A stretch of DNA of 64,000 bases, taken from the NCBI RefSeq assembly GCF_036227325.1, contig NZ_CP109467.1, forward strand, positions 5,580,001 through 5,644,000. Reading direction: 5' to 3'. Of the stretch, positions 50,141-57,990 are shown in pieces. The stretch is from Streptomyces sp. NBC_01465 (GTDB taxonomy: Bacteria; Actinomycetota; Actinomycetes; Streptomycetales; Streptomycetaceae). Below the pieces are notes generated by a model. The model made no database searches, was not told the DNA's origin, and worked only from the letters and a program-made list of their open reading frames with translations. The translations under genes were made by a program, and so were the position numbers. Positions within the stretch are counted from its first letter, which is position 1. Each line of letters starts with the position of its first letter.

Positions 50141-51910
50141 ATGGTATTTATGGGGGACAGGGCAACTCTGTTGGAGACAGGGCGGTTTGTGCAGACGCAC
50201 ACCGATATCGGAGCGGACGCCGAGAGCGAGGCGCGCTTTCGGTCTGCGGCGGAGAGCGGCGACGCCGCGTCGATGAGCGCGCTCGGTGCCCTGCTGCTGC
50301 GCCGCGGCGATCTCGACGGGGCCGAGCCTCTCCTGCGTGCCGCCACCGGCGAGGGCGACCGGGCGGCGGCCAACAATCTGGGTGTCCTGCTCCACCAGCG
50401 CGGCTACGCCGACGAGGCGGCCGGCTGGTGGCGGATCGCCGCCGTCGCGGGCTCCGCGGCCGCGGCCCATGCGCTGGGCCGGCACTACCGCGAGCGCGGT
50501 GACGAGCCCGCCGCCGAGTACTGGCTGCGGCAGTCCGCCGAGTCCGGGCACGCGCTCGGTGCGTACGCCCTGGCTGATCTTCTGGAGCACCGCAGCGACG
50601 TCGGCGCCGAGCGCTGGCTGCGCGCCGCCGCCGAGCAGGGGCACCGCGAGGCCAGCTACCGCCTCGCGCGCGCCCTGGACCGTGCGGCGACGGAGGACAA
50701 GCCCGCCGCCGAGGCCGAGCAGTGGTACCGGCAGGCGGCCGCACGCGGGCATCGGCGGGCCGCCCTGCACCTCGGGGCGATCCTCGAGAAGCGCGGCGAG
50801 CTCAAGGAGGCGGGCCGCTGGTACCTGACCTCCGCCAAGGACGGCGAGGCGCGGGCTGCCTGCGCGCTCGGCTTCCTGCTGCGTGATGCGGGCGACGAGG
50901 AGAGCGCGGCCGTGTGGTGGCTGCGCGCCGCCCAGGACGGCGACGGGAACGCCGCCAACGCGCTGGGCGCGCTGCACGCCGCCCGCGGTGAGCAGCAGAC
51001 CGCCGAGCGCTGGTACCGGGCCGCCATGGACGCGGGCGACGTCAACGGTGCGTACAACCTCGCGCTGCTCTGCGCCGCCCAGAACCGCAACGCCCAGGCC
51101 GAGCAGTGGTACCGGCGCGCCGCCTACGCGGGTCACAGGGAGGCCGCCAACGCGCTGGCCGTCCTGCTGCTGCAGGGCGGCGACCCGGCCGGGGCCGAGC
51201 CCTGGTTCTCCAAGGCGGCCGAGGCCGGCAGCGTGGACGCCGCGTTCAACCTCGGCATCCTGCACGCGGGCCGCGACGACGACCGTACGGCCTTCGTCTG
51301 GTACGAGCGGGCGGCCGCCGCCGGGCACACCGAGGCGGCCCTGCAGGTCGGCATCGCCCTGCTCAGGGACGGCGAGGAGCAGAGCGCGGAGCGCCATCTG
51401 CGGTGCGCGGCGGGCGGCGGCAGCGCGGAGGCGGCCTTCCGTCTCGGTGCGCTGCTCGACTCGCGGATGCCGCCGCCGGGGCCGCCGATCCTCGGCGAAC
51501 CGGTGACGGAGAAGAGCGAGTGCGAGGAGTGGTACGAGCGCGCAGCCGAGCAGGGGCACCGGCGTGCCCAGGTGCGCGTGGGGATGCTCGCCGCGTCCCG
51601 CAACGACGTCGAGGGGGCCGCGCGCTGGTACCGCGAGGCCGCCGAGGCGGGCAGCCGCAACGGCGCCTTCAACCTCGGGCTGCTGCTTGCCCGCGAGGGC
51701 AGCGAGCGCGAGGCCGGTCTGTGGTGGGCGCGGGCGGCGAACGCGGGGCACGGGCGGGCCGCGCTGCGCATAGGGCTTCTGGCGATCCGGCGCGGAGAGC
51801 TCGCCGAGGGGCAGAAGTGGTGCGCGCGGGCGGCGGAGCTGGGGCCCGCGGAGGTCGCGGAGCGGGCGGCCCGGCTCCTTGAGGCGCTGCGGCAGGAGCT
51901 CAGTGCGTAG
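50141..51910 (+). CDS. Sel1/TPR-repeat protein
   Basis: A 589-residue protein built of about fifteen Sel1-like helical repeats of roughly 36 residues, with recurring blocks such as AEQWYRQAAARGHRRAALHLGAIL, AERWYRAAMDAGDVNGAYNLALL and AARWYREAAEAGSRNGAFNLGLLL. It is cytoplasmic, with no enzyme domain; such solenoids act as adaptors. ATGs at 50141 and 50150 are both possible. A candidate promoter (TATACC at 50105) lies upstream. It is enclosed by two identical initiator tRNA genes. Function unknown. Confidence 0.9.
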   Translation: MVFMGDRATLLETGRFVQTHTDIGADAESEARFRSAAESGDAASMSALGALLLRRGDLDGAEPLLRAATGEGDRAAANNLGVLLHQRGYADEAAGWWRIAAVAGSAAAAHALGRHYRERGDEPAAEYWLRQSAESGHALGAYALADLLEHRSDVGAERWLRAAAEQGHREASYRLARALDRAATEDKPAAEAEQWYRQAAARGHRRAALHLGAILEKRGELKEAGRWYLTSAKDGEARAACALGFLLRDAGDEESAAVWWLRAAQDGDGNAANALGALHAARGEQQTAERWYRAAMDAGDVNGAYNLALLCAAQNRNAQAEQWYRRAAYAGHREAANALAVLLLQGGDPAGAEPWFSKAAEAGSVDAAFNLGILHAGRDDDRTAFVWYERAAAAGHTEAALQVGIALLRDGEEQSAERHLRCAAGGGSAEAAFRLGALLDSRMPPPGPPILGEPVTEKSECEEWYERAAEQGHRRAQVRVGMLAASRNDVEGAARWYREAAEAGSRNGAFNLGLLLAREGSEREAGLWWARAANAGHGRAALRIGLLAIRRGELAEGQKWCARAAELGPAEVAERAARLLEALRQELSA

Positions 51911-51989
51911 GGCTGTGCGCGGGCTGAGTGCAACGGGGCAGAAGCGATTTGCGCTGGTCGGCGGGGCACCGTAAGGTTGTGTTCACCGA

Positions 51990-52063
51990 CGCGGGGTGGA
52001 GCAGCTCGGTAGCTCGCTGGGCTCATAACCCAGAGGTCGCAGGTTCAAATCCTGTCCCCGCTA
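51990..52063 (+). tRNA. Initiator tRNA-Met (CAT), copy 2
   Basis: Identical to copy 1 over the whole 74 bases, with the same C1/T72 mismatch, GGG/CCC anticodon stem and missing CCA. The identity extends to 79 bases (51987-52065). A TAAGGT -10 box precedes it. Confidence 0.97.
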
Positions 52064-52074
52064 CTCAGTAGCAC

Positions 52075-52108
52075 CGAAGGCCCGGACTCGAAAGAGTCCG
52101 GGCCTTCG
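52075..52108 (+). terminator. Terminator of tRNA-Met copy 2
   Basis: Fifteen-base arms CGAAGGCCCGGACTC and GAGTCCGGGCCTTCG with a GAAA tetraloop. It also lies at the 3' side of the converging substrate-binding protein gene. Confidence 0.9.
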
Positions 52109-52126
52109 TCGTGTCCGGGCCGGGTT

Positions 52127-53263
52127 CTACTGCTTGTGGCCCACCGCCTCCGCGTACAGCGAGCGGTCGACCGTCCTGTCCTCGGGCAGCGCAGATCCCT
52201 TCATGACACCCGCGTCGAGGTACGACTTCTGCAGGCGGTCCGTCGTTCCCTTGCGGATCTCCCAGTCCATGCGGAGCGACGGGGTCGACTTGAGGATCGC
52301 CTCGTCGGTCTTGAGGAGCGTGGCGAGGGAGGCGGTGAAGGCCGGGTCGGACTTGTAGTCGCCGGCGAAGTAGGTGTTGACGGTACGGATGTACGCCCGC
52401 AGGAAGGCGACCCCCGCGTCCGGGTCCTTGTTCAGCAGGCTCGGTCCGAACAGGACGCCGCCGAGCGGTTCGCCGAGCGGCTGCCCGCCCAGGAACGCGT
52501 ACTTGGCGTCGCCGTCGACCTTGCGCCAGATCGGGTCGAGCAGCCAGGCGGAGTCGACGCCGCCGTTCTGCAGGGCGGTGAGGACGTCCGCGGAGCCGAG
52601 CTGCTGGAAGCCGATGTCGGTCAGGCTGCTGCCGTGGTCCTTGAGGGCCTTCTCCATCGGATACGAGATCACCGAGCCCTTGCCGATCATCGTGCCCATC
52701 CTGTCGCCCTTGAGGGAGGCGGAGGCCGCGGTCTCGCCGTCCTTGAGACGGACCCAGAGACCGCTCTTGGAGGCGGGGGCGGGGGAGAAGTTGCCCGCGA
52801 CCCATTTGATGTCGAAGCCGCCGTTGATGCCGTTCATGACGGCTGCCTCGGGGGCCGCCCACTGGGCGTCGATGTCGCCCTTGGCGAGGAGGGGGAGGGC
52901 GTCGGGGGTGGGGAGGACCTTCAGCTCGACGTCCAGGTTCTCCTTGGTGAACTCGCCCTTCTGGACGGCCAGTTCGAGCGGGGCGACGTACTCGGCCGCG
53001 AGCGTTCCGGTCGCGATGGTGAGTTTGCGTTTCTTGGCGAGGGGCTTGGGGGCCGGGGTGTTCTTGTCGCAGCGGGCCGGGGCGCGGTCGGGGGCGAGGT
53101 CGGCGGGGTCGGTCCAGCCGTGTGCCGTACAGCCGGTGACCGCGGTGATGGTGCGGGGCTTGGCCGCCGAGGCGGGGGCGTTGTCGTCGTGCTTCGCGCA
53201 GGCGGCCGAGGCGAGCAGGGTGGTGGCCAGGAGCAGGGTGACGGTGGTGGTGCGGGTACGCAT
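52127..53263 (-). CDS. ABC importer substrate-binding lipoprotein (nitrate/sulfonate/taurine type)
   Basis: A 378-residue lipoprotein with lipobox SAAC near residue 22. An extra N-terminal segment of about 55 residues carries two cysteines (CTAHGW, RCDKN), then an NMT1/SsuA-like binding domain: KLTIATGTLAAEYVAPLELAVQKGEFTKENLDVELKVLP, LAKGDIDAQWAAPEAAVMNGINGG and GGVDSAWLLDPIWRKVDG. It captures a small anion such as a sulfonate, nitrate or pyrimidine precursor; the ligand cannot be read. ATG 53263 has CGGAGG upstream. It is the last gene of an ATPase-permease-binding protein operon. Confidence 0.9.
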   Translation of the reverse strand: MRTRTTTVTLLLATTLLASAACAKHDDNAPASAAKPRTITAVTGCTAHGWTDPADLAPDRAPARCDKNTPAPKPLAKKRKLTIATGTLAAEYVAPLELAVQKGEFTKENLDVELKVLPTPDALPLLAKGDIDAQWAAPEAAVMNGINGGFDIKWVAGNFSPAPASKSGLWVRLKDGETAASASLKGDRMGTMIGKGSVISYPMEKALKDHGSSLTDIGFQQLGSADVLTALQNGGVDSAWLLDPIWRKVDGDAKYAFLGGQPLGEPLGGVLFGPSLLNKDPDAGVAFLRAYIRTVNTYFAGDYKSDPAFTASLATLLKTDEAILKSTPSLRMDWEIRKGTTDRLQKSYLDAGVMKGSALPEDRTVDRSLYAEAVGHKQ

Positions 53264-53292
53264 GGTTCCTCCGTACGGCGTGCAGGGGCGGA

Positions 53293-54168
53293 TCAGGATT
53301 GGCTGCGGCCTCGGTCGCGCGGGGCCCAGGGGGTGAGCAACCGGCCGACGATGCGCACCACTTCGGAGAAGAGGACTCCGAGGACGGCCACGCAGACGAT
53401 GCCCACGAACATCACGTCGTTCTGGAAGAGCGCCCGGGAGTCGAAGATCAGGTGGCCGAGGCCGTTGGACGCGGCGATCTGTTCCGAGGCGACGATCACC
53501 AGGACGGCGACGCCTGCCGCGATACGGGCTCCGACGAGGACCGCGGGGAGGGAGGCGGGGAGCAGGACGTGCCGGAACATCTGCCAGGGGGATGCGCCGA
53601 AGACCTGTCCCGCGTCGCGGTGACCGACGGGAACTGCGAGGACGGCGGCCATCGTTGAGATCCATACGAAGAAGAAGACCGTGGCGGCGACGAGTGCGAT
53701 CTGAGGGCCCTCGCCCAGGCCGAACATATTGAGGAAGACGGGGAGCAGGGCGAGCTTCGGGACGACGTAGAGGGCGTCGAGGAGCGGTTCGAGGGCTGCT
53801 CGGACGAGGGGGAGGGAGCCCATGAGGAGGCCGAGGGCGTAGCCCGCGACAGTGCCGATGGCGTAGCCGCCGAGTACGCGCTTGAGGGTGGCCCAGACGT
53901 CGGGCCACAGGTCGCCCTGGGCTGCGCGGTCCCAGCCGTCGGAGAGGATCGTGGAGGGGGCGGGGTAGACGCGGTCGTCGATCCACTGCTGGGACGCGGC
54001 CAGTTGCCAGAGGAGGACCAGGGCGAGGGGGACCGCGACCGCCAGGGTCAGCTCCAGGGTGCGGCGGCGTCGGTGGGTGCGGGCCGGGTGGAGTTCCTGG
54101 GGGCCCGGTTTGCGGACCAGTACGGCTTCTTGGTCTTCTGCTTGGTCGGGCTGGTGGGTTGTTGTCAT
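53293..54168 (-). CDS. ABC importer permease (SsuC/TauC type)
   Basis: A 291-residue permease with six predicted helices: the first near residues 36-54 (LELTLAVAVPLALVLLWQL), and the coupling loop AGQVFGASPWQMFRHVLLPASLPAVLVGARIAAG near residues 190-225. SsuC/TauC features include YPAPSTIL and GYALGLLMGSLPLVRAALEPLLDALYVVPKLALLPVF. ATG 54168 overlaps the stop of the ATPase gene (ATGA). It works with the ATPase and the binding protein on either side. Confidence 0.93.
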   Translation of the reverse strand: MTTTHQPDQAEDQEAVLVRKPGPQELHPARTHRRRRTLELTLAVAVPLALVLLWQLAASQQWIDDRVYPAPSTILSDGWDRAAQGDLWPDVWATLKRVLGGYAIGTVAGYALGLLMGSLPLVRAALEPLLDALYVVPKLALLPVFLNMFGLGEGPQIALVAATVFFFVWISTMAAVLAVPVGHRDAGQVFGASPWQMFRHVLLPASLPAVLVGARIAAGVAVLVIVASEQIAASNGLGHLIFDSRALFQNDVMFVGIVCVAVLGVLFSEVVRIVGRLLTPWAPRDRGRSQS

Positions 54169-54950
54169 GCCGGGGCCTTCTCTGTGCGTACCTCGGTGCG
54201 GAGCAGGTCCCACAACTCGCTCTTGAGCTCGGTGAATTCGGGGGTCGACCGAATGTCGCCTGTGCGGGGGCGGGGGAACGGGGGGCGCCGTTCGGCGATG
54301 ATGCGGCCCGGGCGGGCGGACATGACCAGGACACGGTCGCCCAGGACGATCGCCTCTTCGAGGCTATGGGTGATGAAGAGGGTGGTGGTGCGGGTGGTCT
54401 GGGTGAGTTCGAGGAGCTCGTCCTGGAGGATCGTGCGGAGCTGGGCGTCCAGGGCTGCGAACGGCTCGTCCATGAGGAGGAGTTCGGGCTCCACGGCGAG
54501 GGCGCGGGCGATCGCGACGCGTTGGCGCATGCCGCCGGAGAGGGTGGCGGGGTAGGCGTCGGCGAAGTCGGCCAGGCCCAGGCGGGCGAGCCAGTCGCGG
54601 GCCTTGGCGTTGGCCTCGGCGCGGGGGGTGTGCTGGATGTCCAGGCCGAAGCGGACGTTGGCGAGGACGGTCTTCCAGTCGTAGATGCCGTAGTCCTGGA
54701 AGATCATCGCGGCGGGGCGGGGGGAGGTCGTACGGATGCGGAGTTCGCCCTGGGAGGGGCGGAGGAGGCCGGCGGCTATGCGGAGGAGGGTGGACTTTCC
54801 GCAGCCCGAGGGGCCGACGATGCAGGTGAACTCGCCCGGGGGGATGTCCAGGTCCAGGGGGCCCAGGGCGGGGAGGGACTTGTGGCCTCGGCCGAAGGTG
54901 CGGGTGAGGGTGCGGGCTTGGAGTTTGGGGGTGGGGTGCGGGTCGGCCAC
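54165..54950 (-). CDS. ABC importer ATPase (SsuB/TauB type)
   Basis: A 261-residue ATPase: Walker A GPSGCGKST near residue 48, Q-loop FQDYGIYDWKTV near 93, signature LSGGMRQR near 143, Walker B LLLMDEPFAALD near 163, and H-loop FITHSLEEA near 200. The Q-loop context (ydWktv) fits the SsuB/TauB group. GTG 54950 has AAGGAG at normal spacing. It heads the minus-strand operon; a repeat-rich spacer lies upstream. Confidence 0.95.
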   Translation of the reverse strand: MADPHPTPKLQARTLTRTFGRGHKSLPALGPLDLDIPPGEFTCIVGPSGCGKSTLLRIAAGLLRPSQGELRIRTTSPRPAAMIFQDYGIYDWKTVLANVRFGLDIQHTPRAEANAKARDWLARLGLADFADAYPATLSGGMRQRVAIARALAVEPELLLMDEPFAALDAQLRTILQDELLELTQTTRTTTLFITHSLEEAIVLGDRVLVMSARPGRIIAERRPPFPRPRTGDIRSTPEFTELKSELWDLLRTEVRTEKAPA

Positions 54951-55043
54951 CTTGTGCTCCTTGCGGAGGGCGGGAATTATCGCGGCCGAGAATATGACGG
55001 GGCGTCAGATTGTGGAAGGGGTGCGGTGGGTGGGGCTGGGGGG

Positions 55044-55163
55044 GCTTCCCCGATCCCGCCCCTTCTCGAAACCGGGGTGGAGCCCCGGACCCCCTGGCCC
55101 CGCCTTTTCGGGGGCTCCGCCCCCGGACCCCCGCTCCTCAATCGCCGGAGGGGCTTGATTTTG
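55044..55163 (+). repeat. Dispersed repeat, copy C (intergenic, fullest copy)
   Basis: About 120 bases. The left end matches copy A for 22 bases (55044-55065). The middle has inverted-repeat hairpins (CCGGGGT...AGCCCCGG, and GGGGGC...GCCCCC at 55110-55125). The right 54 bases (55110-55163) match copy B with one mismatch. Confidence 0.9.
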
Positions 55164-55186
55164 CCTGATGTGGGCTTGATATCCGC

Positions 55187-55258
55187 AGGAGGACAGGAGG
55201 ACAGGAGGACAGGAGGACAGGAGGACAGGAGGACAGGAGGACAGGAGGACAGGAGGAC
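55187..55258 (+). repeat. Tandem repeat: nine units of AGGAGGAC
   Basis: Nine exact head-to-tail copies of the 8-bp unit AGGAGGAC (72 bases), followed by a partial AGG. Exactness implies recent expansion or slippage; copy number may vary between strains. On the + strand every unit contains a Shine-Dalgarno-like AGGAGG. Confidence 0.95.
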
Positions 55259-55286
55259 AGGTGTGCAGGGGCTGGCGTGGCACGCG

Positions 55287-55324
55287 CGAGGGCCCCGGCG
55301 CGCTCTCGCGTGCCGGGGCCCTCG
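55287..55324 (-). terminator. Terminator after catR
   Basis: Perfect 13-base arms CGAGGGCCCCGGC (55287-55299) and GCCGGGGCCCTCG (55312-55324) with a 12-base loop, 10 bases beyond the catR stop. Confidence 0.85.
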
Positions 55325-55334
55325 GGTGTCTGCG

Positions 55335-55751
55335 TCAGGCTGTCGCGCAGGCCGGGCAGATGCCTCGGTAGGTGACCTCTACGCCGGAGATCGTGAAGCC
55401 GAAGCGCTCCGTGTCCGGGAGTGACGTCAGGGGGTTGCCCGTCGGGTGGACGTCGCGGATCGCGCCGCACTGGGCGCAGACCAGGTGCTGGTGGGGGCGG
55501 TGCGCGTTCGGGTCGTACCGCTTGGCTCGGTGGTCCGTGGAGACCTCGAGGATCTCGCCGAGCGACACCATCTCGCCCAGGGTGTTGTAGACGGTCGCGC
55601 GCGAGATCTCGGGCAGCCGTGACACGGCGCGGGCGTGCACCTCGTCGGCCGTCAGGTGGACGTGGTCGCCGTCGAGGACCTCGGCCACGACACGGCGCTG
55701 CGCGGTCATCCGCCAGCCTCGGCCGCGAAGGCGTTCCAACAGGTCACTCAT
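55335..55751 (-). CDS. catR: Fur-family peroxide regulator CatR (PerR-like)
   Basis: A 138-residue metalloregulator. The winged helix has its recognition helix at ISRATVYNTL (49-58). Structural zinc cysteines are C92/C95 (CAQC) and C132/C135 (CPAC); a His-rich regulatory metal site lies near HRPHQH (84-89). In Streptomyces, CatR represses the linked catalase gene and itself and is inactivated by peroxide. It diverges from katA across about 145 bases that hold a matching operator. ATG 55751 follows an AGCCTA (minus-strand TAGGCT) -10 box by seven bases, so the message is probably leaderless. Confidence 0.92.
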   Translation of the reverse strand: MSDLLERLRGRGWRMTAQRRVVAEVLDGDHVHLTADEVHARAVSRLPEISRATVYNTLGEMVSLGEILEVSTDHRAKRYDPNAHRPHQHLVCAQCGAIRDVHPTGNPLTSLPDTERFGFTISGVEVTYRGICPACATA

Positions 55752-55758
55752 AAGGGTC

Positions 55759-55764
55759 AGCCTA
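55759..55764 (-). promoter_or_regulatory. -10 box of catR (leaderless)
   Basis: TAGGCT on the minus strand, seven bases before the catR ATG. Confidence 0.55.
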
Positions 55765-55796
55765 ACAGGGAAGGGACCGAAGTCCCGAACAGGTGT

Positions 55797-55840
55797 GACT
55801 TTGGACCTCTGATTGATTTGGACAAAGTCCAGTGTAGGGT
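55797..55840 (+). promoter_or_regulatory. katA promoter with candidate CatR operator
   Basis: GACTTTG (55797-55803) and its exact complement CAAAGTC (55823-55829) form an inverted repeat with a 19-base centre. TTGATT (55813-55818) and TAGGGT (55835-55840) give a -35/-10 pair with a 16-base spacer, so a bound repressor would cover the -35. Confidence 0.6.
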
Positions 55841-55896
55841 CGGTGATGGCTTCAACGCCATGGACAGGACTGGCAGGAATGACGCAGGAGGCGCAC

Positions 55897-57351
55897 ATGA
55901 CGTCGCAGGGACCGCTCACCACGGAGGCCGGCGCACCGGTCGCGGACAACCAGAACAGCGAGACCGCCGGCGTCGGCGGCCCCGTGCTCGTCCAGGACCA
56001 GGCGCTGCTGGAGAAGCTCGCGCACTTCAACCGTGAGCGCATCCCGGAGCGCATCGTGCATGCGCGCGGCGCCGGTGCGTACGGCACCTTCACGCTGACC
56101 CGCGATGTCTCGCAGTGGACGCGTGCGAAGTTCCTGTCCGAGGTCGGGAAGCAGACCGAGACGTTCCTGCGGTTCTCCACCGTGGCCGGCAACCTCGGGT
56201 CCGCCGACGCCGTGCGCGACCCTCGTGGTTTTGCGCTGAAGTTCTACACCGAGGAGGGGAACTACGACCTCGTCGGGAACAACACCCCCGTCTTCTTCAT
56301 CAAGGACGCCATCAAGTTCCCCGACTTCATCCACACCCAGAAGCGCGACCCGTACACCGGCTCGCAGGAAGCCGACAACGTATGGGACTTCTGGGGGCTG
56401 TCTCCCGAGAGCACCCATCAGGTGACCTGGCTCTTCGGTGACCGCGGCATCCCGGCCACCCTGCGCCACATGAACGGGTACGGCTCGCACACGTTCCAGT
56501 GGAACAACGAGGCCGGCGAGGTCTTCTGGGTCAAGTACCACTTCAAGACCGACCAGGGCATCAAGAACCTCACCCAGGCCGAGGCCAACCAGCTTGCCGG
56601 TGAGGACCCCGACAGCCACCAGCGGGACCTGCGCGAGGCCATCGAGCGCGGTGAATTCCCGTCCTGGACCGTGCAGGTGCAGATCATGCCGGCGGCCGAG
56701 GCGGCGACGTACCGCTTCAACCCGTTCGACCTGACCAAGGTCTGGCCGCACGAGGACTACCCGCCCATCGAGATCGGCAAGCTCGAGCTCAACCGCAACC
56801 CCGAGAACGTCTTCGCCGAGACCGAGCAGTCCATCTTCTCGCCGGCCCACTTCGTGCCGGGCATCGGTCCCTCGCCCGACAAGATGCTCCAGGGGCGGCT
56901 GTTCGCGTACGGCGACGCCCACCGGTACCGCGTCGGCATCAACGCCGACCACCTGCCCGTGAACCGCCCGCACGCCACCGAGGCGCGCACCAACTCCCGT
57001 GACGGCGCGCTGTACGACGGCCGGCACAAGGGCGCCAAGAACTACGAGCCGAACTCCTTCGGCGGTCCCTTCCAGACGGACCGGCCCCTGTGGCAGCCCG
57101 CCCAGGTCACCGGTGCGACGGGCAACCACGAGGCGCCCAGCCACGCCGAGGACAACGACTTCGTGCAGGCCGGGAATCTGTACCGGCTCTACTCCGAGGA
57201 CGAGAAGACCCGCCTGATCGAGAACCTCTCCGGGTTCATCGCCAAGGTGTCGCGCGACGACATCGCCGAGCGTGCGATCGACAACTTCCGTCAGGCCGAC
57301 GGTGACTTCGGCAAGCGGCTGGAGGCGGCGGTCGCCGCCCTGCGCGCCTGA
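55897..57351 (+). CDS. katA: Monofunctional haem catalase
   Basis: A 484-residue small-subunit catalase that splits hydrogen peroxide. Active-site motifs: [16 protein letters not shown] with catalytic His55, [43 protein letters not shown] with the distal Asn near 128-129, and the proximal haem ligand Tyr338 in [12 protein letters not shown]. The length is typical of clade-3 catalases, which bind NADPH. ATG 55897 has CAGGAGG; the frame is open to 55813 but lacks a site. It is divergent from catR and should be induced by peroxide. Confidence 0.96.
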   Translation: MTSQGPLTTEAGAPVADNQNSETAGVGGPVLVQDQALLEKLAHFNRERIPERIVHARGAGAYGTFTLTRDVSQWTRAKFLSEVGKQTETFLRFSTVAGNLGSADAVRDPRGFALKFYTEEGNYDLVGNNTPVFFIKDAIKFPDFIHTQKRDPYTGSQEADNVWDFWGLSPESTHQVTWLFGDRGIPATLRHMNGYGSHTFQWNNEAGEVFWVKYHFKTDQGIKNLTQAEANQLAGEDPDSHQRDLREAIERGEFPSWTVQVQIMPAAEAATYRFNPFDLTKVWPHEDYPPIEIGKLELNRNPENVFAETEQSIFSPAHFVPGIGPSPDKMLQGRLFAYGDAHRYRVGINADHLPVNRPHATEARTNSRDGALYDGRHKGAKNYEPNSFGGPFQTDRPLWQPAQVTGATGNHEAPSHAEDNDFVQAGNLYRLYSEDEKTRLIENLSGFIAKVSRDDIAERAIDNFRQADGDFGKRLEAAVAALRA

Positions 57352-57366
57352 GGCAGGAGTGAGGAG

Positions 57367-57400
57367 AGGGCCGGGCTCCGTTCGCGGGGTGCCCGGCCCT
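57367..57400 (+). terminator. Terminator after katA
   Basis: Arms AGGGCCGGGC (57367-57376) and GCCCGGCCCT (57391-57400), followed by TTTCC. Confidence 0.85.
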
Positions 57401-57415
57401 TTTCCTGTGGCTCGG

Positions 57416-57820
57416 TCAGGAGACCAGTTGCTCCGCCGGGTGCAGCCTGACCGGCGCCCAGCAGCGGATGATGTCGCGCACCGACACGACGCCCACCGGG
57501 CCCGCGTCGTCCAGCACGATCAGATGCCGGAAGCCGCCGTGCGCCATGGCCGTGGCCGCCTCCTCCAGGGTCCAGGACGGTGCGGCGAAGACGACGTCGG
57601 TCGTGGTGTGGGTCGCGGAGAGTTCACGGTCGGGGTCGAGGCCCGCTCCCACCGCGTTGAGGATGTCGCGTTCGGTGAGGATGCCGAGGCCGCTGGTGTC
57701 GGGGTCGAGGACCACGGCCGCGCCGACGCGGCGTGCCGACATCAGCCGGGCGGACTGACGCAGGGTGTGGGCGGGACCGATGGTGAGGACCACTGTGCTC
57801 ATGGCGTCGCGGACGAGCAT
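57416..57820 (-). CDS. Two-CBS-domain protein
   Basis: A 134-residue protein of two CBS domains: VRDAMSTVVLTIGPAHTLRQSARLMSARRVGAAVV...GILTERDIL (3-65) and TTTDVVFAAPSWTLEEAATAMAHGGFRHLIVL...GVVSVRDII (78-130). CBS pairs bind adenine nucleotides and often regulate partner proteins; the partner here is unknown. ATG 57820 follows a near-perfect AAGGAGGTG ribosome site. An 8-bp tandem repeat lies in its promoter region. It converges on katA. Confidence 0.9.
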   Translation of the reverse strand: MLVRDAMSTVVLTIGPAHTLRQSARLMSARRVGAAVVLDPDTSGLGILTERDILNAVGAGLDPDRELSATHTTTDVVFAAPSWTLEEAATAMAHGGFRHLIVLDDAGPVGVVSVRDIIRCWAPVRLHPAEQLVS

Positions 57821-57862
57821 GAATGGAGCCACCTCCTTGGTGGACCGGAACACGAGAACCGA

Positions 57863-57878
57863 TTCACAAGTTCACAAG
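57863..57878 (-). promoter_or_regulatory. Tandem 8-bp repeat upstream of the CBS gene
   Basis: TTCACAAG occurs twice in direct succession (57863-57870 and 57871-57878), 43 bases before the CBS-protein start on the minus strand. It may be a regulator site. Confidence 0.35.
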
Positions 57879-57939
57879 TGGGGGGACTCATAGAGTCGCA
57901 TCCCGTCGTGGGGTCAACAAGGGGGTGGTAGAAGCAAGT

Positions 57940-57974
57940 TGAGGGGCGCGTAAAAAGACGGCTCACGCCCCTCA
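57940..57974 (-). terminator. Terminator after hisN
   Basis: Nine-base arms TGAGGGGCG (57940-57948) and CGCCCCTCA (57966-57974) lie just past the hisN stop. Confidence 0.75.
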
Positions 57975-57990
57975 CGCGCCCCGGATACGG

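Larger units (their letters stand above)
54951..55334. other. 384-base spacer between the ABC ATPase gene and catR
   Basis: No gene is supported. It holds, in order, the promoter side of the ATPase gene, dispersed repeat copy C, an 8-bp tandem repeat array and the terminator of catR. Frames through the array only read the repeat. Confidence 0.75.

Noticed and set aside
55187..55258. Tandem array considered as a CRISPR
   Set aside because: Units are 8 bp, contiguous and without spacers, and there are no cas genes.
55138..55470. Minus-strand frame reading the 8-bp array as repeated Ser-Cys-Pro-Pro-Val
   Set aside because: The frame exists only because the array lacks stops; it has no ribosome site and overlaps catR and its terminator.
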